Source of the DNA: Streptomyces sp. XD-27
Lineage (GTDB): Bacteria > Actinomycetota > Actinomycetes > Streptomycetales > Streptomycetaceae
Length of the DNA: 64,000 nt
Assembly: GCF_030553055.1 (NCBI RefSeq)
Contig: NZ_CP130713.1
Span: 1,364,001 to 1,428,000 of the forward strand
Direction: 5' to 3'
Shown here: one piece after another, positions 6,802-28,323 of the stretch
Layout: each line of letters starts with the position of its first letter
Position numbering within the stretch: position 1 is the stretch's first letter
The notes under the pieces: generated by a model
The model's input: the letters and a program-made list of their open reading frames with translations, nothing else
Databases searched by the model: none
Told to the model about the DNA's origin: nothing
Translations under genes and position numbers: made by a program

Positions 6802-9800
6802 CTACAGACGCGTGGAGAGGATGCGGCCTGTTTCGGCGGCGGGGGCCGGGGCGGCGAGGCCTTCGTGGGTCGCGGCGACCTCGACACGGTCGATGACACC
6901 GGTCAGATACGGCTCCCAGGCGCTCTGGTCCGCCCATGCGCGGACGTTCTCCGTGGCCGCCACCAGGAGCAGGTCGCCCTTGAAGAGCGGCGGTTCGGCG
7001 GGCGAGATCAGGCACACGTTGTTCACCAGGACGTCCAGGACCGCGGCCCGCTGCCCGTCGTCGAGGTGCCGCAGCTCGCTTTCGCTGCGCCCCATGTAGC
7101 CCACGATGCGGGCGCGCACCGCGGCGGGCTCGTCCGGCACGTCGTCCGGGTCGTCGCCGTGCAGCTTGGCGTACGCCTGGCACAGGTCGTGCAGCACCTG
7201 CGCCACGTCCATCTCGTGCCGCCGGTGCTCCTCGACCGGGAAGGCGTCCAGGAGCACCACCCGGTCGACCTCCTCGCCGCGCTGCTGGAGCTCGGCGGCG
7301 ACCAGGTGCGCGAGCGTGCCGCCGAGGGACCAGCCGAGCAGCCGGTAGGGGCCGTGGGGCTGGACGGTGCGCATCTGCTCGATGATGCCGTCGATCATCT
7401 CCGGCAGCGAGCGGGCGGCGGGCCGGGTGCCGTCGAGGCCCGCGGACTGGATTCCGTACACGGGCTGTTCGGGGTCGAGGGTGCGCAGCAGCCCCGAGTA
7501 GCACCAGCTGAGCCCGCCCACCGGGTGCACGCAGAACAGCGGGGTGCGCGTGCCGGTGGTGCGCAGCGGCAGCAGAGGGGCGAAGCCGTTGCCCGCGCCG
7601 CCGCCCTCGCCGTCGACCCGCCGCAGCAGCAGGGCCGGCGTGGGCGCCTCGAAGATCTCCCGGACGGACGGTTCGGCGCCGAGCACCTGGCCCATGAGCC
7701 CGGCCAGCCGGGCGGCGAGCAGGGAGTGGCCGCCGCGCTCGAAGAAGCTGTCGTCCATGCCGACCCGCTCCACGCCGAGCACCTCGGCGAAGAGCCGGCA
7801 CAGCAGGTCCTCGCGGGCGGTGCGCGGGGGCGGCCGGTGCCGGTCTCCGCCACCGGGGCGGGCAGGGCGCGTTCGTCCAGCTTTCCGTTGGGCGTCAGCG
7901 GCAGCGTGTCCAGGGTGACGACGGTGGACGGCACCATGTGGTCGGGGAGTCGGCCGCGGAGCGCGCCGAGTACGTCGGCGGTGTCGGCCCTGGGGGCACC
8001 CCCGGCGGTCGCGCTGGGGGAGGGCCCGGGCACCACGTAGGCGACCAGGCGCGGGTCGCCGGGCCGGTCCTCCCGGATCACGACGGCGGCGCGGGTGACG
8101 CCTGGGGCCTCGAGCAGCGCGGCCTCGATCTCGCCGCGCTCGATGCGGAAGCCGCGCAGCTTGAGCTGGCCGTCGGTGCGGCCGATGAAGTCGAGCCGGC
8201 CGTCCCGGGTGCGCCGCACCAGGTCTCCGGTGCGGTACATGCGACCGCCGGGCGGGCCGCAGGGGTCGGCGACGAAGCGGCCGGCGGTGAGCACGGAGCG
8301 GTTCAGGTAGCCGCGGGCGACGCCGGGCCCGGCGATGTACAGCTCGCCGGGGGCGCCGGGCGGCACCGGCTGCAGCGCCCGGTCGAGGACGTAGGTCCGC
8401 ATGCCCGGGACGGGGCGGCCGATGGAGCGGGCCGACGCGGGGTCGTCGGGGTCCTGGAGGGCGTACGTCACCTCCACGGTGGCCTCGGTGGGGCCATAGG
8501 CGTTGACCATACGGCGGCCGGGCGCCCAGCGGGCCACCAGTTGCGGGGTGCAGGCCTCCCCGCCGGACATCAGGGTGGCGAGGTCGGGCAGCTCGGTCTC
8601 CGGCAGCCCGGCGAGCACGGCGGGCGGCAGGTGGGCGTGGGTGATGCGCTGCTCGGCGAGGAAGGCGGCCAGTTCGGCGCCCACCGGCCGCTGTTCGGGG
8701 ATGACCAGGCAGGCCCCGGTGAGCAGCGCCATGCACAGCTCGGCCACCGACACGTCGAAGCTGGGCGACACGAACTGCAGGATCCGGCTGCCCTCCCCCG
8801 CCCCGTGGTCGCTGCGGCTGCTCGCGCCGAGCCCGGCGAGCCCGGCGTGGGTGACCACGACCCCCTTGGGGGTGCCGGTGGAGCCCGAGGTGTAGATGAC
8901 GTACGCCGGGTGTTCGGGCCGCAGGGCGGGCCGCGGCGCGGTCGCGGGGTGGGCGGCGTCGTCGCCCATGAGCACCACCGGGGCCTCGGTCGTGGGCAGC
9001 CGCTCCGCGAGTTCCGCCGTGGTGAGCACGGCCCGGGGGGCGGTGTCGGCGAGCATCAGGGTGAGCCGCTGCGCCGGGTAGTCGGGGTCGAGCGGCACGT
9101 AGGCGGCGCCGGACTTGGCGACCGCGAGGATCGCGACGGCCAGGTCGACCGAGGCGGGCAGGGCGAGCGCGACGAACCGCTCGGGGCCGGCCCCGAGGTC
9201 GACGAGGCGGTGGGCCAGCCGGTTGGCGCGGGCGTCGAGTTCGGCGTAGCTGAGGGTGGCGGCGCCGCACTGGACCGCGGGCGCGTCGGGGGACTTCGCC
9301 GTCTGCCGCTCGAACAGCGCGGGCAGGGTGTCGGGGTCCACGACGGCCGCGGACTCCTCCCATCCGATGCGCAGTTGCCGCTCCTCCTCGGCGGAGAGCA
9401 GGGCGAGCCGGCTGAGCGGACGGCCGGGGTCCTCGGCGGCGGAGGCGAGCAGCCTGGCGAGCCGGTCGCCGAGGGACTGGGCGGTCTCCGCGTCGAACAG
9501 CGCCGAGGCGTACTCGACGATGCCGCGCATCCCGCCCGGGGCGCCGTCGGCCGACTGGGTCTCGGCGACGCTGAACGACAGGTCGCAGCGGGCGGTGCCG
9601 GTGCCGACGCCCTCGAATCCGACGGTGAGACCGGGCAGCTCCATGCTCGGCCCGGCGTTGTTCTGGAAGGCCAGCATCACCTGGAAGAGGGGGTGGACGG
9701 CGGCGGACCGCACCGGGTTCACCGCTTCCACGAGCCGCTCGAAGGGCAGGTCCTGATGCGCGTAGGCGGCGAGGTCGGCCTCGCGGACCCGGCGCACCAG

Positions 9801-12408
9801 TTCCCGGAAGGCGGGGTCGCCGGAGGTGTCGGTGCGCAGGACGAGGGTGTTGACGAAGAAGCCGGCGAGTCCGTCGAGGGCCGGGGCACCGCGCCCCGCC
9901 ACGGCGGTGCCGAGCGGGATGTCGTCACCGGCGCCCATCCGGCTGAGCAGGGCGGCGAGTCCGGCCTGCACCACCATGAACACGGTGCAGCCGCAGGACC
10001 GCGCCAGCTCCACAAGACCCTGGTGGGCGTCGGCGCCGAGGGCGAACTCGACCATGCCGCCCCGGTGGTCGGCGGTGGCGGGCCGGGGCCGGTCGGCGGG
10101 CAGGTCGAGCTGGAGGGGCGCCCCCTGCAACGCGGCGCGCCAGAAGTCCAGTTGGCGGGCGAGCAGGCTGTCCGGGTCGTCCTCGCCGCCGAGCAGGTCG
10201 CGCTGCCAGAGCGTGTAGTCCGCGTACTGCACGGGCAGCGGCCGCCATGCGGGCGCCGTCCCGCGTGCCGGGCGGTGTAGGCCGCGGCGAGGTCCCCGAG
10301 GAGCGGGGCGACCGAGCCGCCGTCCGCCGCGATGTGGTGGACGAGCAGCAGCAGGATGTGCTCGCGCTCCGACAGGCGCAGCACGGTGGCGCGCAGCGGG
10401 ATCTCCGTGGTGAGGTCGAAGGCGTACCGGGCGGCCTCGGTGAGCACGTCGGCGGCGTCCTCGGCGGTGGTCTCGACGACCTCGACCGGCGGCTTCGCCC
10501 CGTCGAGGACGAGCTGGTGGGGGACGCCCGCGTCGTCGGGGAAGACGGTCCGCAGGCTCTCGTGGCGCTCGGCCAGGTCGCCGAGGGCGGCGGTGAGCGC
10601 GGGCAGGTCGAGGTCGCCGGTGAGCCGCAGCGGCATCGGCACGTTGTAGGCGGCGCCGGGGCCTTCCACGCGGTGCAGGAACCACAGCCGCTGCTGGGCG
10701 AAGGAGAGCGGGATCCGCTCGGGCCGCGGGCCCGCGACCGGTTCGGAGCGGGCCGGTTCGCCGGCGGCCTGCCGGATGCGGTCGGCGAGCAGGGCCGGGG
10801 TGGGTGCCTCGAACAGGACGCGTACGGGGAGCGAGGCGCTGAAGACGGCGCGGACCCGGCCGAGCAGTTTCAGCGCGGAGAGCGAATGCCCGCCCCGGTC
10901 GAAGAAGTTGTCGTCGGCGGCGAAGTCCCGGTGCCCGAGGACCTCGGCGAACAGGCCGCACAGGATCTCCTGCTGCGGGGTGGGGCCCGCTGCCCCGCCG
11001 GCCCGCCGCGGCGCGGCCGGGGCGTCGGCGGGTGTGTCCTCGGGGCGGGCGCGGCGCGGCCGGGCAGCAGTGCCCGTGCGTCGTCGGAGAGCCGGGGCAG
11101 TTGGGAGACGGTGAGCCCGGACCGGTCGGCGACGGCCTCGACGAGCCGCACCACGTGGTCGAGCACGGCCTCGGCCGCGGCCGGCTCGTAGAGGTCGGGC
11201 CGGTACTCCAGTCGCACCAGGAGCCGTCCGCCCACCAGGCCGGCGATCAGCCGCAGCGGGTAGTGCGCGGCGTCCTGGCCGGACACCTGCGCGACCCGTA
11301 TTCCGTCGTAGGACGGCGGGGCGGCCTCGCCACCCGGGTAGTTCTCGACGGTCAGCACGGTGTCGAACAGGTCCCCGGCGCCGGCGATGCGCTGCACGTC
11401 GCCGAGGCGCAGCTGCTGGTGGTCCAGGAGCAGCGCCTGCTCGTCCTGGAGCCGGCCGAGTGCCTCGGTGAGCGGGAGGTCGGGGTCGAGCCGGACGCGG
11501 ACCGGGACGGTGTTGATGAACAGTCCCACCATGGTCTCGATGCCGGAGATCTCCGGCGGCCGCCCGGACACCACCGACCCGAACACCACGTCCGTACGTC
11601 CCGTCAGCTCGCGGAGCACCATGGCCCATACGCCCTGCAGGAGGGTGTTCAGGGTCAGCCCGTCGGCCCGCGCGCCGGCGACGAGCCGGGCGGTGAGCTC
11701 CTCGGGCAGCTCGACGGTGCGGTACTCCGGCTGGACCGGCTTCCGCTCCGGGCCGGGGGCGACGAGGGTCGGCTCGGCGAGTCCGTCGAGCGCCCGCCGC
11801 CATGCCTCCTCGGAGGCGGCGCGGTCCTGGCGGGCGAGCCAGGCGAGGTAGGTGCGGTAGGGGCTGACGGGCGGCAGCGCGGCCGGGTCGCCGTGGCCGG
11901 CGTACAGGGTGAGCAGCTCGCGCTGGAGTACCGGCGCCGACCAGCCGTCCCACAGGATGTGGTGGTTGGTCAGGACGAGGGAGTGGAGCCGCTCCTCGCG
12001 GCGGACGAGCCGGAAGCGCAGCGCCGGCGGGGCCGCCAGGTCGAAGCGGTGCGCCCGCTCGTCGGCGAGGATCGCCCGCAGGACGTCGTCGCGCTCGCCG
12101 GCCGGGAGGCGGGTGAGGTCGGTCTCCTGCCAGGGCAGCGGGACCTCCCGGTGCACCACCTGGATCGGCTGGCCGTTGGCCCGCTGGCGGAAGCCGGCCC
12201 GCAGGTTGGCGTGGCGGCGCAGCAGGGCCGCGGCGGCGGCGCGCAGGCGTGGCGCGTCCAGCGGTCCCGTCAGGTCGAGGACCAGCTGGGTGGTGTAGAT
12301 GTCGGCGCCGGCGGAGTCGGTCTCCGGCTCCTCGGCCAGGGCGTGGAAGAGGAGGCCCTCCTGCAGCGGCGAGAGCGGCAGGACGTCCTCGAGGCCCGAT
12401 GTCTTCAT
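6802..12408 (-). CDS. Terminal NRPS: C-T-C-A-T-TE, first module without an A domain (three apparent frameshifts)
   Basis: As sequenced the gene is in four frame pieces. Adding one C to each of three runs (at 11042-11045, 10256-10257 and 7826-7830) gives one 1869-aa protein. Domains: C (1-430; [11 protein letters not shown] and HHILWDGWS, the type that follows an epimerase), carrier ([12 protein letters not shown], about 506), C (566-1000, HHIAADGGS), A (about 1030-1530), carrier ([12 protein letters not shown], about 1556) and thioesterase (1616-1869, GWSLGG serine, terminal ATHEG histidine). Between the first C and carrier there are only about 60 residues, so this module cannot select its own amino acid. 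The second A pocket reads about D-V-A-H-M-G-A-V-E, which I cannot assign. The ATG overlaps the upstream stop (ATGA). It finishes and releases a predicted heptapeptide. Confidence 0.88.
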
Positions 12409-15400
12409 GCGATGTCCCTCAATTCTGCTTCCAGGTCGTCGATTTCGTCCTGGCTCAGGCTCACCAGGGCCAGGTCGGACGGGGTGAATCCACCCGCGTC
12501 GGGGTCCCGCGCGCTGTCGGCGAGAGCGCGCAGGGCGTCGAACCAGCCAGTGGCCAGGGCGCGCACCTCGGCCTCGTCGAACAGCTCGTGCGGCCAGGTC
12601 CAGGTGGCCGTCAGTTCGGGCCCGCCGGGCAGGTCCCGGGTGACGGCGTTGATCTCCAGTGCGTGGGCGACCGGCATGTCCGGGTCGCGGGGGGACGGCG
12701 AGGGCAGCCCGGACACGGGTGCCCAGTCCCCGGCCCCGGCGGTGTCCCCGGCCCCGCCGGCGGGCGCGGCCGCGGGGAACCGGCCCAGGTAGTTGAAGCC
12801 GATCTGCGGTGCGGGCCGTCCGGACAGGGCGGCCGCCGCGTCCGCGTCGAGGTGGCGGAGCATGCCGTGGCCGATGCCGTGGTCGGGCAGGGCGTGCAGT
12901 TGCTCCTTGACCCGCTTCAGCGCGCCGGCGGGGGGTGCGTCGCCCGGTTCGACCCGCACCGGGTAGAGCGACGTGAACCAGCCGACGGTGCGGGAGAGGT
13001 CGACGCCTTCCGCGATCTCCTCGCGGCCGTGCCCCTCCAGGTCCACCAGGAGCGCCGGCGCGTCCACGCCCCGCGCCCGGCGGTGGTCGCGTACGGCGAT
13101 ACCGAGGCCGGTGAGCAGGACGTCGTTCACCCCGCCGTGCACGGCCGCCGGGACGGTGGTGAGCAGCGGGCCGGTGACCTCGGCGGGCAGGGTCAGGGAG
13201 ACCGAGCGGGCGGTGACCGCGGTGTCCCGTGCCGGGTCGAGGGGCCGGGTGCCGAGCAGCGGGTCCGGGGTGGCCATGACGTCCTGCCAGAGTGGGAGTT
13301 CACCGCGCCGCCCGGCGGCCGTGCCAGCCAGCGTCCGGGCCCAGCGCCGGAAGGAGACCGGCACCGGGGCGAGTTCCTCGCCGCGCCAGGCCGCCGCCAG
13401 GTCGGCCAGCAGGATCCGCCAGGACACTCCGTCCACCACCAGGTGGTGGGCGAGGATCAGCAGCAGGCCGGGGCGGTCCGCGCCCCGGTCGAACCAGACG
13501 AAGCGGATCACCGCGCCCCGCTCGGGGTCGAGCAGCAGCCGGGCGGCCTCTCCTTCGGCCGCCATCAGGTCGGCCAGGTCCGGGCCGTCGGGCCCGTGCG
13601 CGTCGACCTGGCGGTCGTGTTCGGTGGCGCCGGACCGGCCGTCGAACGCGCCGGCGTCGACGCGGCGCAGCAGGTCCGCCGCGCTTACCTCGCCGGCCTC
13701 CCGCACGTCGAGGCGCCAGCCGCCGCCGTCCCGCCCGGCCCGCAGACGCAGGGCGTCGTGCCGGTCGAGCAGGGCCTGGAGGACCTCGGCGAGCCGCTGC
13801 CCGTCGGCGCCCGCGGGCACCTGGACGGTCATCGACTGGTTGAACCCGGTCCAGGCGCCGCCGAGCTCATGCAGCCAGTGCATGATCGGCGTGGCGACGA
13901 CCTCGCCGACGCCGTCGTCCGCGGCGGTGTCGGCACCGGCCTGGGGCGCGGCCTGGGCGACCGTGGCCAGCTTGGCGGCCGACTGGTGCCCGAACACGTC
14001 GCGGGCGGAGAACACCAGGCCCGCGCGGCGGGCGCGGCTGACCAGCTGGATGGCGAGGATGCTGTCCCCGCCGAGCTGGAAGAAGTCGACGTCGGGGTCG
14101 ACGTGTTCGAGGCCGAGGACCTCGGCGAAGAGACCGCACAGGATCTCCTCCTGCGCGGTGCGCGGGGCCCGGCCGGGGCCCGCAGGCCCGTACTCCGGGG
14201 CGGGCAGCGCCTTGTGGTCCAACTTCCCGTTGGGCGTCAACGGCAGCGTGTCGAGCCGTACGAAGGCGGACGGCACCATGTACTCCGGCAGCCGCTCCAC
14301 CGCCGCCGCCCGCAACGCATCCACCGCCGCCTCGCCGACCACGTAGGCCACGATCCGCTTGTCGCCGGGCCGGTCCTCGCGCACCACGGCCACCGCCTGC
14401 GCCACTCCTGGCAGCGCCGCGAGCACCGACTCGATCTCCCCCAGCTCGATACGGAAACCCCGCACCTTCACCTGGTGGTCGGCCCGGCCGACGAACTCCA
14501 ACTGACCGTCGGCGCGCCACCGCACCACGTCGCCCGTGCGATACATCCGCGCCCCCGGCGGCCCGTACGGACTGGCCACGAACCGGCCCGCCGTCAGCGC
14601 CGCACGCCCCAGATACCCGCGCGCCAGCCCGGGGCCCGTCACGTACAGCTCACCCGGCACCCCGACCGGCACCGGCCGCAGCCGATCGTCGAGGACCCAG
14701 ACACGGGCGTTGACGATCGGGGTGCCGATGGGCGGGGTGACGGCGCCGGACAGCGGGGCGCTCATGGTGGCGCAGACGGTGGTCTCGGTCGGGCCGTACG
14801 CGTTGATCATGCGACGGCCCCGGGACCACTTGCCCACCATCGCCGGCGGGCACGCCTCGCCCGCCACGACCAGCGTCATGCCGTCGGGCAGCGCACCGTC
14901 CGGGAGCACCGCGAGGGCCGCCGGGGGCAGCGTCGCGTGCGTGACCCCGTGCCGGGCGAGCACCCCGGCCAGCGGCTCGCCCGGCAGCAGCTCCTCCGCC
15001 GGCGCCAGCACCAGCCGCGCCCCCGAGAGCAGGGCCATGCAGGCCTCGGAGACCGCCGCGTCGAAGCTGGGCGAGGCGAACTGGAGCACCCGGCTGTCGG
15101 CCGCGACCCCGAAACGTTCGATCTGACCGGTGGCCAGGCCGGCGATGCCGGCGTGGGTGACGACGACGCCCTTGGGGCGCCCGGTCGATCCGGAGGTGTA
15201 GATCACGTACGCCGGAGAGCCCACCAGCAGCGGCGCGACACGCTCGGCATCCGCCAGATCCGCCGCGTCGAACCCGCCAAGCTCCAGGCCCTCCACCAGG
15301 ATCGGGGTCACGCCCTCCGGCAGCACCCCGGCGGTCTCCGCCGTCGCCAGCGTGCAGACGGGTTCCGCGTCCGCCAGCATGTACCCGATCCGGTCCCGCG

Positions 15401-18400
15401 GATAGTCCGGATCCACCGGCACATACGCACCACCCGCCTTCATCACCGCCAGCACCGCCACCAGCCAATCCACCGACCGCGGCAACGCCACCGCCACCCG
15501 CCGCTCGGGACCGACCCCGACGCCCACCAGATACCGGGCGAGCCGGTTCGCCCGCGCGTTCACCTCCCCATACGACAGCGCCAGCTCACCGAACTCCACC
15601 GCCACCGCGTCCGGCACACACCGCACCCGCTCCTCGAACAACTCCACCAGCGACCCGGCCGGAACCTCACAGCCGGTGTCGTTCCACTCCTCCAGCAGCC
15701 GCGCCCGCTCCCCGGAGCCAGCACATCCCACTCACCCACCGGACGCCCGGGATCACCCGCCACCGACTCCAGCAACCGCACCAAACGCCCCACCAACACC
15801 TCGACCGAACCCCGGTCGAACACATCCGTGGCGTACACGACGCTGCCGCTGATGCCGGCGAGGTCACCCGACTCGCCCCGCTGTTCGCTGAGGCTGAACG
15901 CGAGGTCGAACTTGGCGGCCCCGACGTCGAGCCCGGACACCTCGGTGCGCAACCCGGGCAGCCGAAGGGTGGCGGGTTCCTGCGACTGGAGGGTGAGCAT
16001 GACCTGGAACAGCGGGTGGTGGGCGAGGGACCGGACCGGGTTGACGACCTCCACCAGACGCTCGAACGGCACATCCTGATGCGCGAACGCCGCCAGGTCC
16101 ACCTCCCGGACACGTTCAAGGAGTTCACGGAAGGTCGGATCGCCCGAGGTGTCCGTACGCAGCACCAGCGTGTTCACGAAGAACCCGACCAGATCCTCCA
16201 AAGCCTCATCCGAACGCCCGGCGACCACCGTCCCCACCGGCACATCCGTCCCCGCACCATGCCGCGTCAACAACGCCGCCAACGCCGCGTGCAACACCAT
16301 GAACATCGTCGACCCCGCCTCCGCCGCAAGCGCCGAAAGCGACGAATGCACACCGGCAGGGATCAAGAAATCGATGTCCTCACCGGTGTGGGTGGCGACA
16401 GCCGGACGCGGCCGGTCCAGCGGCAACTCGACCAGCTCCGGCACACCCGCCAGCTGGTCCTTCCAGTAGGCCAGCTGTTGCGAGATCACGCTGTCGCGGC
16501 TGTCTTCCGAGCCGAGGCTCTCCCGCTGCCACAGCGCGTAGTCCGCGTACTGGACGCGCAGCTCGTCCCACTGCGGGGCCCGGCCCTCGGCACGGGCCGC
16601 ATAGGCCTGCGACAGGTCCCGCAGCAGCGGACCCGCCGACCAGCCGTCCGCCACGATGTGGTGCAGGACCAGCAGCAGTACGTGCCGTTCGGCGCCCGCC
16701 CGGAACAGGGTCGCCCGGAAGGGCAGCTCGGAGCCCAGCGCGAAAGCGTGGCGGGCTGCCTCGTCCAGGGTCGCGTCCAGGCCGTCCGGTGCGGTCTCGA
16801 CGACGTCGAGCGCGGGAACCGCCTGGTCCGCGGGCCGGATGTCCTGCCGGGGCACCCCGTCGACGGCCGGGAAGACCGTCCGCAGGCTCTCGTGCCGCGC
16901 CACCACGTCGACGACTGCCGCGCTCATCGCCTCGGCGTCCAGAGGCCCGTCGAGACGCAGCGCCAGCGGCACGTTGTACGTCACTCCGCCGCCCTCGACC
17001 TGGTCGAGCACCCACAGCCGCCGCTGCGCGAAGGACAGTGGTACCTCCTCCGGCCGCGGCCGCGCCGTGGGTGCCGAGCGGGCGCGGTCGGCGCCGTCCA
17101 GGCGCCGGGCCAGCGACGCCGCCGAGGGCGCCTCGAAGAGGGCGCGGACCATCAGTTCCACACCGAAGGTCGAGCGGATGCGGCTGATCAGGCGGGTGGC
17201 GAGCAGCGAATGGCCGCCGAGCTGGAAGAAGTCGGCCTCCGGGTCGACGTGTTCGAGGCCGAGGACCTCGGCGAAGAGACCGCACAGGATCTCCTCCTGC
17301 GCGGTGCGCGGGGCCCGGCCGGGGCCCGCAGTCCCGTACTCCGGGGCAGGCAGCGCCTTGTGGTCCAACTTCCCGTTGGGCGTCAACGGCAGCGCCTCGA
17401 GCCGTACGAAGGCGGACGGCACCATGTACTCCGGCAGCCGCTCCACCGACCCGGCACGCAACGCGTCCGACTCGGCGTCGCCGACCACGTAGGCCACGAT
17501 CCGCTTGTCACCAGGCCGGTCCTCCCGCACCACGGCCACCGCCTGCGCCACTCCTGGCAGCGCCGCGAGCACCGACTCGATCTCACCCAGCTCGATGCGG
17601 AATCCGCGTACCTTCACCTGGTGATCGGCCCGGCCGACGAACTCCAACTGGCCGTCGGCTCGCCACCGCACGACGTCGCCCGTGCGGTACATCCGCGTCC
17701 CCGGCGGCCCGTACGGACTGGCCACGAACCGGCCCGCCGTCAGCGCCGCACGCCCCAGATACCCGCGCGCCAACCCGGGACCCGCCACGTACAACTCACC
17801 CGGCACCCCACCGGCACCGGCCGCAGCCCCGAATCCAGCACGTACGCACTGGAGTTGGGGAGCGGGGTGCCGATGGGTGGCGTGACGGCCCCGGACAGCG
17901 GGCCGCTCATGGTGGCGACCACGGTGGCCTCGGTCGGGCCGTACGCGTTGATCATGCGGCGGCCTCGCGACCACTTGCCCACCATCGCCGGCGGGCACGC
18001 CTCGCCGCCCACGACCAGCGTCATCCCGTCCGGGAGCCCGTCGTCCGGCAGCACCGCGAGGGCCGCCGGGGGCAGCAGCGCGTGCGTCACCCCGTGCCGG
18101 GCGAGCACCCCGGCCAGCGGCTCGCCCGGCAGCAGCTCCTCCGCCGGCGCCAGCACCAGCCGCGCCCCCGAAAGCAGCGCCAGGACCAGTTCCCACACGG
18201 TGGCGTCGAAGCTCGGCGAGGCGAACTTCAGCACCCGGCTGTCCTCGGTGACGTCACAGGAGCGGATCTGTGAGTACGCGAAGTCGGCGATGCCGGCGTG
18301 GGTGACGACGACGCCCTTGGGGCGCCCGGTCGATCCGGAGGTGTAGATCACGTACGCCGGAGAGCCCACCAGCAGCGGCGCGAGGCGCTCGGCATCCGAC

Positions 18401-20189
18401 AGATCCGCCGCATCGAACCCACCCAGCTCCAGGCCCTCCACCAGGATCGGGCTCACGCCCTCCGGCAGCACCCCGGCAGTCGCCGCCGTCGCCAGCGTGC
18501 AGACGGGTTCCGCGTCCGCCAGCATGTACCCGATCCGGTCCCGCGGATAGTCCGGATCCACCGGCACATACGCACCACCCGCCTTCATCACCGCCAGCAC
18601 CGCCACCAGCCAATCCACCGACCGCGGCAACGCCACCGCCACCCGCCGCTCGGGACCGACCCCGACACCCACCAGACAGCGGGCGAGCCGGTTCGCCCGC
18701 GCGTTCACCTCCCCATACGACAGCGCCAGCTCACCGAACTCCACCGCCACCGCACCCGGAGCACACCGCACCCGCTCCTCGAACAACTCCACCAGCGACC
18801 CGGCCGGAACCTCACAGCCGGTGTCGTTCCACTCCTCCAGCAGCCGCGCCCGCTCCCCCGGAGCCAGCACATCCCACTCACCCACCGGACGCCCGGGATC
18901 ACCCGCCACCGACTCCAGCAACCGCACCAGACGCCCCACCAACACCTCGACCGAACCCCGGTCGAACACATCCGTGGCGTAGGTGAGCGATCCGGCCAGT
19001 CCGTCGGGGGTGCCGTCGGCGGTGTGCCGCTCGTGGAGGGTGAAGGTGAGGTCGAACTTGGCCGTGCCGACGGCGAGGTCCTCGACCCGGCCGGTGACGC
19101 CCGGCAGCGCCAGCTGCCCTTCGGCGTTGTTCTGCAGGACAAGCATGACCTGGAACAGCGGGTGGTGGGCGAGGGACCGGACCGGGTTGACGACCTCGAC
19201 GAGACGCTCGAACGGCACGTCCTGGTGCGCGAAGGCCGCGAGGTCGACCTCCCGGACACGTTCGAGGAGTTCACGGAACGACGGATCACCCGAGGTGTCC
19301 GTACGCAGCACCAGCGTGTTCACGAAGAACCCGACCAGATCCTCCAGAGCCTCATCCGAACGCCCGGCGACCACCGTCCCCACCGGCACATCCGTCCCCG
19401 CACCATGCCGCGTCAACAACGCCGCCAACGCCGCGTGCAACACCATGAACATCGTCGACCCGGACTCCGCAGCAAGCCCCGACAGCGACCGATGCACACC
19501 GGCAGGGATCAAGAAGTCGATCTCGTCACCGGCGTGGGACGCCACCGCCGGACGCGGCCGATCCAGCGGCAACTCGACCAGCTCCGGCACACCCGCCAGC
19601 TGCTCCCGCCAGTAGGCGACCTGCCGGGAGAGCAGGCTGTCCGGGTCGTCCTCCGAACCCAGCACCTCCCGCTCCCACAGCGCGTAGTCCGCGTACTGCA
19701 CATCGAGTGCGTCCCACCCTGGGGCGCACCCGCCGAGACGGGCCGCATAGGCCTGCGACAGGTCCCGCAGCATCGGACCCGCCGACCAGCCGTCCGCCAC
19801 GATGTGGTGCAGAACGAGCAGCAGCACGTCCCGCTCCCCGTCGACCCGGAACAGGGTCGCCCGGAAGGGGAGTTCGGTCTCCAGCGCGAAGGCGTACCGG
19901 GCGGCTTCCTCCAGAGCGGCCTCCAGGTCGGCGGCCGCGACCGCCACGGTGTTCAGCAGCCCGGTGACCCGCTCGGCGGGCCGGATGTCCTGTCGGGGCA
20001 CCCCGTCGACGGCCGGGAAGACCGTCCGCAGGCTCTCGTGCCGCGCCACCACGTCGACGACTGCCGCGCTCATCGCCTCGGCGTCCAGAGGCCCGTCGAG
20101 ACGCAGCGCCAGCGGCACGTTGTACGTCGCACTCGGGCCCTCCAGGCGGTACAGGAACCACAGCCGCCGCTGTGCGTAAGAGAGCGGAA

Positions 20190-20193
<4 letters not shown>
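12405..20193 (-). CDS. NRPS: C-A-T-C-A-T-E, modules 4 and 5 (two apparent frameshifts)
   Basis: Two single-C deletions (17806-17809 and 15710-15713) break the frame. Restoring both gives 2596 aa. Domains: C (1-430, HHIVADGWS), A (about 480-960), T (GGHSLLATR, about 994), C (from 1051), A (1524-2000), T ([12 protein letters not shown], about 2041, the GGDS form typical before epimerases) and E (2100-2530: [25 protein letters not shown]). Pockets read by eye: module 4 D-A-W-L-V-G-A-V-V, hydrophobic and unassigned; module 5 D-A-S-T-V-A-A-V-C, close to Phe/Tyr codes. Module 5 should therefore give a D-aromatic residue, which fits the epimerase-type C domain at the start of the next protein. The start ATG at 20193 has AAGGAG upstream and forms ATGA with the preceding stop; the stop does the same with the next gene. 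Confidence 0.9.
14150..15720 (-). repeat. Near-identical module repeat (A/T region), copy in module 5
   Basis: This stretch is repeated almost base for base about 3146 nt further on (17296-18865, module 4). Its part encoding the A-domain C-terminus and carrier start is found a third time at about 20450-20945 in module 3. Conserved long identical blocks are interrupted mainly over the segment that encodes the amino acid pocket (about 14690-15130 here). Such repeats are hotspots for recombination and also for assembly and polishing errors. Confidence 0.85.
17296..18865 (-). repeat. Near-identical module repeat (A/T region), copy in module 4
   Basis: This is the second copy of the repeat at 14150-15720. 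The segment about 18540-18865 matches 15395-15720 with only scattered differences, including the one C missing from the run at 15710-15713. The pocket-coding part (about 17830-18290) differs. The C domains that follow upstream (to about 19720) also share long identical blocks with module 5. Confidence 0.85.

Positions 20194-28323
<8,130 letters not shown>

Noticed and set aside
6624..6899. Extension of the A-T protein up to 6899
   Set aside because: The added residues run through the terminator hairpin and the end of the upstream thioesterase gene. Homologous sequence begins at MEATLVVNG (6623).
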